From assembly GCA_914767715.1 (NCBI GenBank), contig OU612074.1:11628062-11692061 (forward strand): a stretch of DNA of 64,000 bases. Reading direction: 5' to 3'. This DNA is from Membranipora membranacea (Eukaryota; Bryozoa; Gymnolaemata; Cheilostomatida; Membraniporidae). Numbering within the stretch: the first letter of the stretch is position 1; each line of letters starts with the position of its first letter. The notes beneath the pieces were generated by a model. It was not told the DNA's origin. It saw nothing but the letters and a program-made list of their open reading frames with translations, and ran no database searches. Of the stretch, positions 35,301 through 46,749 are shown one piece after another. The position numbers and the translations under genes are program-made.

Positions 35301-38192
35301 TCCTTTTATCTGTGCTGATAATACTACTAAGAATACTTCCTGTGTTTCCAAACGCCTGGGTTTCACTTTGAAATTTGAAATGCCTCAACTTGCAAAGTTG
35401 ATGTTCTTGTTAATGATAACCTCCTAGGTGAGAGAACCGTTTTTATTATAGCCTGCTGTAGACAGTATATAAATCAACAGGTCTGTCTTCATACCAGACA
35501 CATTATATCAAGCAGTAATTATACCTTACACAGCGAAAACAAAAATAACAGGCATATTATTTAATTATGCATGGCCCTGGCTGTTTTATGAGATAACAAC
35601 CAGTGATTTTGGACGTATAGCTGTGAAGGAGTTTTTGGCAGGTTGTAGAAAAGGCACAGACAAATTCATTTGACAGAAAGAAACTTGGCGACTTGACATG
35701 ACTAGACATACCTGTTACACATTGTAGCTATTTGATAGAATTCAAACTTTGATGAACTATTATTAGTTACACAGAAAGTATACACTGCATTTTTGTTCGG
35801 CTGAGCATTTGGCTGTCGCATGATCGTTTTCAATTTTATCGATATATATCTTGTCTTGGTCTCATCTTGAATTTTGTTGCTGTCTCGGTCTCGTCTTGTC
35901 TCACCGAAACCTAAATAAAAGACCGATGAGATCTGTTAGCAAGTGTCAGACCGATGTAGACATCAAACGATCGCGAACCGCCAAGTGCAGCAAGGCTATC
36001 CTGAAGAACCCAGTCTATTTTTCCTAGCATGTATTATCTTTATTACTATGCCTTTTCTTTTTCCTCTCTCCAAGGGGGTTTTTATCTCATAATTCATTTT
36101 ATCTCGATATTAGCATCTTTGGGTAAAGAGTGTACATTAAAACAACCAAACAAACAAACTTTAACCTTGGGTTATCTACCATGCTGGTATTAGACAAATA
36201 ATTTAAACCTAGTTGAAAAGTAATGATTGTCCCCCTTATTGAAAACAAGACAACTTCGAAATTATATATGAATTTGCCAAGGTAACATGTTGCCCCCAGT
36301 GCCTAATCGTAGTGCACACCTGTCAATCTGGGATAAAGATTATAATATTACTGACGGCAATCAAAACTTTGGAAAATATCAACTAGAGTGATTATTTCAG
36401 TACCAAGCTAGACATTAAACTATATGTATCGAAAAATTGAATAATAATTATTGAATTGAGATAATCGAGATAATGTTGCATCTTAAAAACTATTGGCGCT
36501 TTATAAGTTAATCCATTCACAATGGATCGCCCATTTGAATCTAAGACACAGTGTCAGGACCTGCAAGCTTTTAAAGCATTGGAAAATTCTTGGGCGACGA
36601 TCAACAACATGTATTTGTGTTTTCTTCTCACAACAAACACAATTCTAATGATAGGCTATATGATTATTTTGATAATACATGTGGATTATGCACTCAATGC
36701 CCAGGGGAGGACAAAATATTGTACTATCTTTGTTTGTTGAGTATGGTTCATATTATTCTCATAGCGATTGCACTGATATTGCAATTTATTGTGGAGATAG
36801 AAGCACACATAGGGTTTTCAAAACAAGCAACTTGTTATTTAATAAAAAGTGTCAAATTAAAAAAAAACTTGATTATAACTGGTCAACACAATGTTATTAT
36901 TGAAAAAAAAAGGAAATATTTTGTGAATTTTGCGTCTTTTACTCTGCTCTGTCTTTATTTACCATATCAACCCATCCAATCTGTAAAACAAATGAAGACC
37001 TGATTGACCTGACCGACTTGAGATCCTGTTGCTGTCGTTATTATTGCGCTGAATACACAGATTTACACAAAGATCTTCTGTATAAGGTACAAGTATGAGA
37101 TATAATTAACTGCAAGGGTATCAATGTTCATCAATTTGAAATGAGAAGCATATCCTAACTTACTTTTGCAACGTCCTAGATTACAATGTCTCATCGACTT
37201 GAAGATGTCTCCACATTGCTTTGGGCAGGTAGGGGCGTCCGTGAGACGGACCCAGCCATCATATTGGACAAGTGAGTACTTAGTCTCTGTCACACAGATC
37301 CTCAGTCTAATCTGCACTCCTTGCCCACAGCTTGTGGAACATTTTCCATAGTCACTCCACGGAGACCAATTAGCTTCGCCTGCAAAATGTCAGTCAATTT
37401 GTATCATACATTTTGAAAATCGACCTAATTTCAGATCAACTATTTAATTCAATTTTCCCAACATAACTTGAACTATGGAATACTTTGTCTCCGAAACCCA
37501 GCTACAGAGTGTTATTTCCTTTCCTCCTATTCAAGAGTTTGGATAGAAGCAACTTAATAATTGCATTTTCATTAAGTATGAAGGTGACAGAAAATTCAAA
37601 TCTACCTACTTTTACAGAAGAATTCCCAAGGGATGCACTGTACTTCTGATATCAACACTACAAGAAAAAGTCAAATTGAATACAGGAGCAAACAATATTA
37701 GTAACAGTTTTACCAACAAGATTCTGATTTCGATATTCAATTCAATTCAAGGATTTAAAGGTTGTGAAAATTGTGTTGCATCATGAACTCATGAAACTGA
37801 TAGTACATAAAACACATTCACTTACCAGCAGAAACACACAGCAGAACAACAAGTTTGCAATCTAAAAATAAAGACATGGTCAACTTTTATTTAGGCTATC
37901 TATTACTTTCTGAAACGCGTGGCATCAATATACGTGGACTGGTTTCCCAGTATGCCAAACATATCTATATGATACCAAATTTTGCAGCAGTATATGAAAA
38001 TTGAATTTTAAGTTCTGATAATAGGGCACGCCAATTCAAAACAGCTTAAAATCAGCTATAGCGCTGAAGTGCCATCTAAACAGCTAACGATCACTGTGTG
38101 CAAAGAAATGCAAGAAATTGATACCAAAGTTACATAGGAGTATTCACTGCTGGGTAGAAAAAGAGAAACATAACTATCAATGACTTACCCAT
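32323..38192 (-). CDS. Small secreted protein with one thrombospondin type-1 repeat
   Basis: Exons on the - strand: 38192-38189, 37861-37826, 37645-37610, 37379-37164, 33332-33291, 32993-32958, 32342-32323; every junction is phase 1 and the model gives 129 residues. The first two exons encode MDCKLVVLLCVSA, a signal peptide. Exon 3 adds VQCIPWEFFCK. Exon 4 is the diagnostic TSP1 repeat: WSPWSDYGKCSTSCGQGVQ, then RICVTE, CPKQCGDIF and MRHCNLGRC. Exon 5 gives LTCRNRLMCLDN; exon 6 gives NWRHRHPQVNP; the last gives GKPLD-stop. The signal and TSP1 exons are firm. The three tiny 3' exons rest on splice sites and phase alone, so the true end may differ. The gene starts upstream of gene F on the same strand. 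TSP1 repeats bind glycans or matrix; the target is unknown. Confidence 0.6.
34066..34345. repeat. Minisatellite-like ATAATGCCAT array, arm 1 of an inverted pair
   Basis: Irregular units of about 14-16 bp built on CCATAATGCCAT. The array and its flank (GATCAAGCCACACTGTATTT, then a tRNA-like GGAGGTGGCTCAGC at 34391-34404) recur inverted at 45240-45650. The frames across it are repeat-encoded, not genes. Confidence 0.75.
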
Positions 38193-38258
38193 TTTCAATA
38201 GAAAGATGTTCCTGAAAGCAGAAGAAGCTAATGATAAGTTGGGTTGTAAACATGTCGG

Positions 38259-38266
38259 CTTTTATA
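38259..38266 (-). promoter_or_regulatory. TATA box of gene E
   Basis: TATAAAAG on the - strand lies about 70 bp before the gene E ATG, the same spacing as in the HVANAY genes. Confidence 0.6.
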
Positions 38267-38269
38267 CGT

Positions 38270-40020
38270 GAAATTTACAGACGTCAATGGTTGGCTCAAT
38301 CCAAAATACAGCTATGATGTTGTTGTGCTTTAGCATTTTTCACATGATCTCTTCGATGACTTGAAAGGGAAGCATTCACTGATAAAAATATGCGCAGACA
38401 AAATTATGAGTATAGATTGCTCTGGCGCTTTGAACTCTGCACTGTCAATGGTACACTTCTAACACATCAATCACCAATCTGAGGTTGAATTATAGAGCTG
38501 TCTGCAGTTCTTGCGGTTTCTATTTCATATGTTTCCTCCAACATCCTAGCATCTTTTCCCACTAAGTTGTTGGGGCCATTAATCAATTTTCAGGACACTT
38601 TGTAATTTATCCTTTCTAACCTTGTGTGTCATAGTGTTCCAAAAGGTATAATTATACTAGTAAGAATCATATTGCAACGTTTTTTTGCAAATTCAGGAGC
38701 TAAGTGTGAATGTAAACAACATCATGTGTGTCGAATAATGTATCATATTGAAATAAGTGTGAGAAAGCAGAATTGGACATAGGAATAGGAATAGGACAAT
38801 AAATAAGCTGATAGTTTAATGGATGCCAGCTGTGTAAGCTCCATGTTGGATGACATCTGTCCATACTATTTTGCAATAAAACAAATATAACAAACCACTC
38901 CCTTGTTTGATGACTGTAAACCAAACCAAATACCTTAAACTGACTCAAAAATGGATAAAAGCTCTCAAAGAATGTCAGGTGTCTGGAGCAATGGTGAGTT
39001 AAGCTATCTAGCAGAATCTGGAGCAATAAAATATAACTAACCATAACTGTGATTGATGACTTTATTCACTACCCAATATCTAAACTGTTTTTGTAAAGGA
39101 TAAAAGCCAATGAGGAATTCAATTATTATTACAGATGCCCTTTAATCATTTCAAATTGTCTTGGCTGCTGGCTTCGGTATTTTATTATCAACCAAACATT
39201 CGTCAATCATAGAATATAGAAGGTAGAATTTCAAAGCAAGAATGCTTTGTTTCTACAGCGTAAATATATCAAACAAAGGTCTTACCCTTGACACTCACTT
39301 CTCCTTGCGCAAAGCACACTGATATGCAATGGATTGGTGACAAGGTGCGGCTGCTGAGATGATAAAACAATGTTACAATCTTCACATGTCGGACCCAATG
39401 ACATCCCCATTAAGTGTGTACAATCAATTCATAAAGACTAGCTGACAGGATTATTTTCTGACTGCAAAGAAGACACTCATAAAAGGTTGATGCCATTGAT
39501 GACAGGCTTTGAAAGATTTGTTTGTGTGTTCTGCAGATTCGGTATAAAACTAGCAGCATGAGAATGAGTGACCCAAAGTTGTTGTGATCATAGTTTTAAG
39601 GTAAATATAGGTAAGTATATAAATGAGTTTCCTGCTCGAGCTGCATTTTGTATAATTATTGTGATTAACATGTGGTCACACAGGTTACCAAATTTTGTTT
39701 CTGATCTCTTTCATTCTCCACTAAATGATTTGTTACCTAAATATAATGGAAGAAGATCATTAAACACGATCAAGGGTTATGTAATTCTTCTTAGGCATTT
39801 ATATCAAACTTATATGATTGGAATCGAAGAGATTTCTTGCAGTTTTAAGCAGACATTCAGATATTTTTATCCTTTGTAGGCTATGATCAAATGCATTTTA
39901 TCATCATGTTTAATGGTCATTGTCTCCTTTGTGGAATAATTCCATGCAGTAGATTTCAAATCTACAGAACAGGGATGTGAAAAGTAGAAACTCCCGTCAA
40001 TGGTGCCACCGTGTGAGACA
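38270..40020. other. Intergenic; possible LINE relic at about 39640-39780
   Basis: No gene recognised. A frame at 39568-39879 (+) contains WSHRLPNFVSDLFHSPLNDL and YNGRRSLNTI, vaguely like the C-terminal tail of CR1/jockey reverse transcriptases. This is not strong enough to call. Confidence 0.3.
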
Positions 40021-40049
40021 CCTTAATGTTACTTGGCTTCTTTTCTGTA

Positions 40050-40210
40050 TCAATACGGGTCTGCAGATTATATACTGTTGTGAAGCAGGTGCATTTGAGG
40101 CCGCATGTCCTTCCTGACACTACCATGATCTGCTAAGAATCAAACACAGGACCTCTTGATCGAAAGACTTGTAGCCTTTTGCACCACGGCCACTCCCTAG
40201 GATGTGGAAA
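40050..40210 (-). repeat. tRNA-derived SINE-like element
   Basis: On the - strand a GTGGCCGTGGTGCAAAAGG stretch (A-box region) is followed by CCTGTGTTTGATTC (B box) about 35 bp on, then a non-tRNA tail. It is too degenerate for a functional tRNA. Confidence 0.5.
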
Positions 40211-41186
40211 ATTGAACTAATGACTAAATAACTGTGATGCAAACTATTTTATTTTGGGTAGTCTTCCCGATAAACTCAATGTTTTTTTAATGACTTAACT
40301 CGAATGGGATAAATGACTCAAGAAGCTAGATTGAATGTCGAATGGTTCTGAGATAAAGTATGCTGGTTGAAAAAGCTGCATTAGCATATTTATCAGTTAT
40401 TATTAGCACTATCATTCATCTAAATGATCACTCATCTATTGTACTAGCACAAACAGTGATCAGTGGCCTAAACTATCTAAATAGCCAGGGAAACCTCTTA
40501 ATTTGGATTGACTAATCTTAGTTCATTGCAATAACTAAGTTAGAAACTGCATGTCTAGGTTGACCAACTGGAGCATGATGAGATGCATTAGATCCCACCC
40601 TATAGAAGTTCACACTCAGACAATGTGCAATATCGAGTAGTAAACCTGTCTTTGTGTGTTGAGTGGGTCCATATATGGTTTTCTTGTTAGCAACTTAATG
40701 CCAACAACATGATTGATACAAAATACAACATTGCACCTGTCTTGCAGATGGAATTTGGCTGTGACACTCATCATACTGATCGTATTCAGGGGGACATAAT
40801 TCCCATTTATGTGTTGAAGCATTAAACAGAAACTTGCCAGGCGAGGATACTTATAGCCTCAAAGAAGCTTGATAGTGTAGTGTATTCAACTTACATGATA
40901 TGCTGAGGTGTCCAGTATTGGTTTGCCTTAATGCCTCTTTCCTGCGCATTCCAGGATGTAGCCTGGGTTCTTACGCAGCACTCTTATCTGTCTTTCCCTA
41001 TTTTCTACCTGCAGTCTATTATACCTTGCACTACATCTTCCTCTCTTTCTATATTGTTATTGATAGTCCTTGTTGTGGGTGATGTATTTGATACCGAAGT
41101 ACTGGTAGTAAAAATCTATATAGTGTATAAGTGTTCCTGTCTAATATCCCTTAGACCTTGACTCTAGTATTCTTCTCACTCTTATA

Positions 41187-41275
41187 TCCTTCCTGGCTAA
41201 TACTACGCACTCTTTTATCCTTCCTGGCTAATACTACGCACTCTTCTATCCTTCCTGGCTAATAGTACGCACTTT
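41187..41275. repeat. Three tandem 31-bp units
   Basis: TCCTTCCTGGCTAATACTAC followed by GCACTCTT repeats three times with few changes, in a generally pyrimidine-rich stretch (41160-41340). Confidence 0.85.
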
Positions 41276-42639
41276 CCCTCAGGTCCCTAACTGACCTGTT
41301 CCCTTCCTATCTATTCCATTCCTGTCTAATACTCCTTCTGCTATTCCTCTCACCACAAATTATTCTAGTACCACACATGCGAATGCGAGTCAACAATGTT
41401 GATGGTGCCCTCAAGCAGATAATGGTTTTGAAGGACCCTACAACCGCCGCCAACAACACAGGAGGGGTTATTGCAGCTCACCACGAGGGCAAGATTTTTA
41501 ATTGTGTGCATGGTGTTTTTTCTCTAGAAATAGGTAGTCTGAGGTACTTAGTATCTTCTCCCTCATGCATCATATTCTGCACATAGAGATGCCATGTTCA
41601 ACCTTCGTGAAATTTCTCGCCCAGGTTATGGGTGTCAAGGGCGAGGACGGAAATTCTTACAAACTCAGTAAAACTCAGCACGAGCTGGTTAGCAAATATA
41701 CACGCTGAATTTTGTATAGATTATTTCTCATCTCTTAACATTGTCTGACATTATATTCATCTTACCCTTCTTTGCCCTTCTTATTGCCCTTTTGCATACT
41801 TAAGTATTGTATTCCCTTCCTTATCCTGTTTTATAACGCGTAACTCTCGGTTTATATTACTCTTAATACTCAGTCACTTTTCTCATATTTCCTACATATA
41901 GACCTATGCCTAAGTTTTTTTCGTTTTACCTGATATCTTCTTCATCTTATTATCATTTTGCTTACTTATATGCACTTTTTTATCTTGTTCTGTCATATTT
42001 CATTACTTGTAACTCTCACTTTTTAAATTACTCTTGTTACAATTACAATTTCACTTTTCTCGTAAATCACATGCATGTACCTACGCCTAAGCTCTTTTTC
42101 AACTCAGTTGTGAATAGAAAAAAAAAAAGAAAAAAAATATTTGGCTCTATTTCTTGCTCGGAAGTATCATTGAAGTTTTGGTGTTATAAGTGAGACTGAT
42201 ATTTTGAAAACAATCAATTTGAATAAATTGGCAAAGTAACGCTACCAAGATCAGTATGATCATCTTTGAAGCCTCACTCTCGTTACTGTAACAACTATTT
42301 AACGATATCATAGCATTAGCATTACTTGAATGAATAGGCCTGCTAGGCCTGAAAACCATTTGTTATCGTTACATTGATACAAATACTAGATCCTTTTAAT
42401 CACTTTATGACCCTGAATTGATCATATTTTGTTTAGTTCCCCTATTTAACGACTGCCTATAGTTAGAATTCGATCAAATTAACGAATGTATTTTACTGTG
42501 TGTACTAGGATCAGCAAGAATACTGAGAAAGGTGTTGGATATCCCAGGTTAGAGGTCCTAACCCAATACCAACATATCACCGGCTGAAGAGCTGAGGAAA
42601 TAAACAGGGAAAAAATAATAATGAAGTTTATTTATAAAA

Positions 42640-43790
42640 CGTTTAGAAATTATTGTTCAGAAATAATGATTTCCAAGTATTGTGTATGTGATAAAATATT
42701 ATGAAAATCGAAAACTTTAGCTGATAAAATAAATAAAATAACTATAAGTTTATCATAAAACATGCGAAGCGAGCATATGATGATAAGATAGATAAAACCT
42801 AAAAGTGACAACTGCCAAGCACCTATAAATTCACTATAAAACCTTTGGATACGATGTATAGGCCTCGTAGAACAGTTGGTTTTCGGGTGGGACTTGGAAG
42901 AGGGAGTAGAAGAGACATCGCAAACTGAGGATGGAAGGGAGTTCCACACATCTGGTAAGGTGGTATTGATATATCGCCCATTCACTGTTACTGACTTACT
43001 TGACTTATGTTGCAGAACTCCTAGTGGAATATTGCGCCAGAATCGCCTTCTCCTTTCCCTTCCATCTTTCTCGATCTCTAGCCATCTCGCTAGCCTCCGC
43101 CCACGACTTGATGTAGTGTACCTTCATCTGTTTGAGCGCCGTTCTTCGCCAAGTCTGATTGGGTCGCCCTCTCCTTCGGGTGCCTTCAGGGGCCCATCCG
43201 AGACTGGTGTGAGGGAGAGATTCCTTCCTTCTTAGGCTGTGTCCTAGGTATCTCCATCTTCTAACTTCAATGTGCTGAGAGACTGGTTTCTGCTTGCTGC
43301 GTTCACATACTTCCAAGTTGGAAGTTTTGGACCACCAATATATTTTCAATATCCGACGGCAGCAGTTCATGTGAAATACCTCCAGTTTGTCCATATCCAC
43401 TTTCGTCATTCGCCATGTTTCACATCCATAGACACCACGTTCGAGTTGTAGAGTTTGAACTTGAGATGGTTGCTCATACTTCTTGATCTCCACACCTTGT
43501 TCAGTCTGTAAAAGGCTGTAGTTGCAGAGTTGATGCGGTTCTTGACACTGTTCACTGTTACTAATCTACATTAAAAATTGCTCACCAGAATGTTGGCTAT
43601 GCTAAAACGAGTGGTTCGGGCAGCTTTATAGGCCACGATTGGCAACTGAAATCTAGATCGAGACCGTTTGGGCAGCCAGTGCAATTTAACCCTGGCTTTG
43701 GTGGCTGATGAAAAGTAGTTTGTACATGTAATGAATTTGGTGCAGGAACTCTGAATGACGTAGAAGAAGAATTGCATATACATCAAGCTT
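42640..43790 (-). mobile_element. CR1/L2-like LINE 3' fragment, split by a later insertion
   Basis: On the - strand 43690-43571 encodes KLHWLPKRSRSRFQLPIVAY and 42985-42840 encodes LPDVWNSLPSSVCDVSSTPS. Both are typical of the C-terminal end of CR1/L2 reverse transcriptases (LHWLPV..R..FK; LWNSLP..I). The two parts are separated exactly by the element at 42993-43550. Frames are broken, so this is an inactive relic. Confidence 0.6.
42993..43550 (-). mobile_element. 5'-truncated RTE-type LINE nested in a CR1-like relic
   Basis: On the - strand it encodes the last part of a non-LTR reverse transcriptase: YGCETWRMTKVDMDKLEVFH, NCCRRILKIYWW, RRWRYLGHSLRR, RRRGRPNQTWRRT. One frameshift lies just before YGCETW. 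The 3' end is a short AAGTC-type repeat. A perfect 12-bp target duplication, TTCACTGTTACT, flanks it at 42981-42992 and 43551-43562. Truncation and frameshift make it dead. Confidence 0.85.
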
Positions 43791-43984
43791 ACTTGTTATG
43801 AAGTCATGAGTGAGTGTGGCAAACAGGTTTCCAGGAATAAAGGTTCTGACAGATTTTATACGTTCTAATTGATATGAACGTTTCAGATATTCTTCCCCCT
43901 CATATCAACTGTTAGGAAATTATCTTATAAATAGAAAGCAGTGTTAGTCTTGGTAAATGAATTAAGTCGGTTTTACAGCCTGTC

Positions 43985-44135
43985 ATGATCGGTGCTCCCC
44001 AAGGTTCGGTTCTCGGGCCAATACTATTTATAATTTATAATATTGACCTTTTAAATGCATCACCTGATCTAAATTGGATACTTTTTGCTGACAATACTAA
44101 AATTTTGGTACTGAACCTGGAATTATGAAGAGAAA
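43985..44135 (+). mobile_element. Non-LTR reverse transcriptase fragment
   Basis: The + strand encodes GAPQGSVLGPILFIIYNIDL followed by NWILFADNTKIL. These are the conserved RT blocks; the catalytic FADD is changed to FADN. A dead piece of a jockey/CR1-type element. Confidence 0.8.
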
Positions 44136-44205
44136 TTTACCTCTGATAAATGAATGGTGTATCACCAACTGTCTTGTGTTAAACTTTGAGAAACCTAGGA
44201 GTAGG

Positions 44206-44440
44206 AGGTAGCTCAGTTGGTTAGAGCGCTCTTACCCACTACGCCACGGATTCTATATGACGTCGATAGAAATTAAGACTATGATATTATGAAAAGATAG
44301 TTATAAGTCATACTTTTGCTGCGATGATTAAACGGCTTACAACACTACATGAAGCTTTCTTTAGGCATCTATAATTCAATAAATACTTGACAGGATTTGA
44401 TGAAATTTGGTCTCAACATAGTTCCTTATTTCTAGATGAT
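44206..44440 (-). repeat. tRNA-related SINE copy
   Basis: 44255-44440 is the reverse complement of 47838-48030 (shared TATGTTGAGACCAA, TCATCAAAT, AGTATTTAT, GAAAGCTT). It is joined at 44211-44240 to a tRNA-like AGGTAGCTCAGTTGGTTAGA block, a good A box read on the + strand. Confidence 0.6.
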
Positions 44441-45239
44441 TAGTTACAAACTGAATTAAATATACTATAAGCTGATTGCACTAGTGATAGTGAATAAGTA
44501 TCCACCATTCTTTAATTTTGTGATATCTGAAGAATGTTTTATCGGCATTGATATATGTCTCTGTCTCAACCCCGTCTCGTCCCGAATTTTCTTGCTGTCT
44601 CATTCTCGTCCCGTCTCGCCAAAATCTGACAATTCGTCATCACTAAATATTATAGGGCACTGCAAATTAATAATATGCTTTTTTTTAGAGTTGTGATCAT
44701 CATCGTCTTATTTATTAACTGCATCCTGGTCATTGTGTTTCATATATTACATCCACTGATATATATTCATATCAATGATTACAACATCACAATGTATCTT
44801 GATAATCATTCAAGTAGACCCCATTGAGAGGAATTCCCCATCTTATATGAATAGATGAGTTTTTAGCTCATAGTCCAAAAGACTCTGAGTTGCCTTAGAT
44901 TGACCAAAAAACCATTGTATTTTGGGATAAATCTGAGAGCCCTGACAACAATTGTATGCAGGGTCAAAGAAGGGTATTTATAGAGTTATGTGACCATGGT
45001 GTATAATGAATTCAGAGAGAGGATAACTCAGATCAAATAGAAATACCTAGTGTAGACAACGCATGGTAAAATTGTAGTGAAACACTTCAAGCCAAGACAT
45101 AAAGTTGGTCAAATTTAGAGAGTCATTTAATTTGCCATATAAGCAACAGAGTTGGCGGTGCAATATTTTGATACAATTTCTGCCACACAGAGTAGCCTTC
45201 AGTACAATGGGGCCGAACAAACTTCAGAGAAAAAAATTC

Positions 45240-45650
45240 TAACATAGAAACTTCGAGACTTGGACAGTGAAGGAGATGGCTCTAACCAGCTGAACCACCT
45301 CCTACTCTGACCGAGCAACTCGCTGCTACAATATAACTAAAAAAAAATACAGCGTGGCTTGATCTCCTTTGGTTACATATTTTTGGCATTATGGCAATGG
45401 TATTTCGGGATATGGTATGTTGTCCCACATGGTATCATGTCCAATCTGGCTTTATATCCACGGGTATTTTGACACAACTGGCGTTTTGTACAAATGGTAT
45501 TTTTGCATTGGTATAGTGTTCAGTGGTGTTACCACCTATGGCATTATGGCCATGGCATTATGACAATGGCATTATGACAATGGCATTATGTCACTGGCAT
45601 TTTGTCCCAATGGCATTTTGACCATGGCATTATGGCCGGGTACCAGTGAC
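45240..45650. repeat. TGGCATTATG array with tRNA-like flank, arm 2 of an inverted pair
   Basis: Reverse complement of 34066-34450. The array 45375-45640 has units such as ATGGCATTATGACA, and the flank contains CTCTAACCAGCTGAACCACC, the complement of a tRNA-like A-box region. Confidence 0.7.
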
Positions 45651-45832
45651 GTCAGGTTGCAATCAAGAGCATCCTTTGATGACAGTTGGATTGTTAGGAA
45701 CCATGAGATACCGCAAACTGACATACAGCTGTCGGAATCCACTCATGATATATAAAATTGCATTGAGATATTTATTCATATAGTGTTAACCAATAGTCTG
45801 AGGTCAAGATTGCAAAATGCAAGAGTACTTAA

Positions 45833-46209
45833 AGGGCAACCAAGGTTTCGCAGCAATGCATTAATGGGTAGCAAATAATGTGCTGGGCAGCATCAGCTTT
45901 GTGCATTTCGCGATGCAAGACTCAAAGTAGTTGCTGACTCTAAGCTGGGTAACACTTCAGTTTAGGGGAGGTTCTTAGACTTTGCTGTAATAATTATAGA
46001 GCACAGGCTAAATAATAACAGGAACAGGAAACTGCTATGTGGTATTCTCTTTTAGCTGAGTTTGAGTACCTGATGGAAGAAATGTTTCGCAAGAATTCTG
46101 GTCGAATAATCATCCGAATTATATTTTGTCTTTTTCCCCATGCAGAAGGTGCAATCTGCTTTTAATCAATGGCCATCAATGAGAAGTTGTTTGAAACCTT
46201 GCTTGCCCT
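45833..46209. mobile_element. TTAA-flanked MITE (piggyBac-like)
   Basis: The ends AGGGCAACCAAGGTTTC and, inverted, AGGGCAAGCAAGGTTTC form 17-bp terminal inverted repeats with one mismatch. Each is directly bordered by TTAA (45829-45832; 46210-46213). TTAA duplication is the mark of the piggyBac superfamily. No transposase is present. Confidence 0.7.
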
Positions 46210-46660
46210 TTAAGGTAAATTATTGGCCGATGCATCAATGAAAATGGACACAGGGGGAAGTTTGCTCAAGTATTACTTAGCCTTTATCTCATGTTTTTTT
46301 TTCAAATAATGAATATTTATTGTAATAAGAAAGATATTAAAAATAAACACAAAAAATTAGTCATAGTTTATTACCAAATTGCTGGACCACAAGGTTTAGA
46401 ACAAGATGCATTGACCAAAGCCCTGTACAGAATCAAACAGTAGTCATTTGAATTTAAAGACTTACTTTGAGGCTGCTCTTTTGTGTCATAATATCCTTTT
46501 CTCCATATTCTATTCTATCATGTGAGCGAATTCCAGCTTTAGAAACTTAATAGGGAGGGAGTTAGAACCTCTCAAACTTTCAAGGTTATGACCGTCAATC
46601 GGCATTGGGAATCCTTGAACTAAGTCACATTAGCATGAATAATTACTCATACAAAATATT

Positions 46661-46728
46661 ATAGGTGGGTCTTGAACACTGGTCCTATGGATCTGCAGGC
46701 AAGGGATCTACCATTGCACCATGAGTGT
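46661..46728 (-). repeat. tRNA-like sequence (SINE head or tRNA relic)
   Basis: The - strand reads like a tRNA with a D-arm (GTGCAATGGTAGA), a centre (CTTGCCTGCAGATCC) and a T-arm (AGTGTTCAAGACCC). Stems are imperfect, so I do not call a functional tRNA. Confidence 0.4.
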
Positions 46729-46749
46729 AGACTGATTTGAAGTTTACAC

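Noticed and set aside
34963-35427. Two consecutive + strand frames in the same register separated by TAG
   Set aside because: No recognisable domain, initiator context or splice structure; could be a degraded exon but not supportable.
36522-37003. Frames with DNTCGLCTQCPGEDK followed by a hydrophobic run, suggestive of a TNF-receptor-like piece
   Set aside because: The Cys-containing and upstream parts are in different frames, there are no convincing splice sites, and the pattern is too short to assign.
39568-39879. 103-codon frame as a gene
   Set aside because: Weak resemblance to LINE C-termini only; no conserved RT block.
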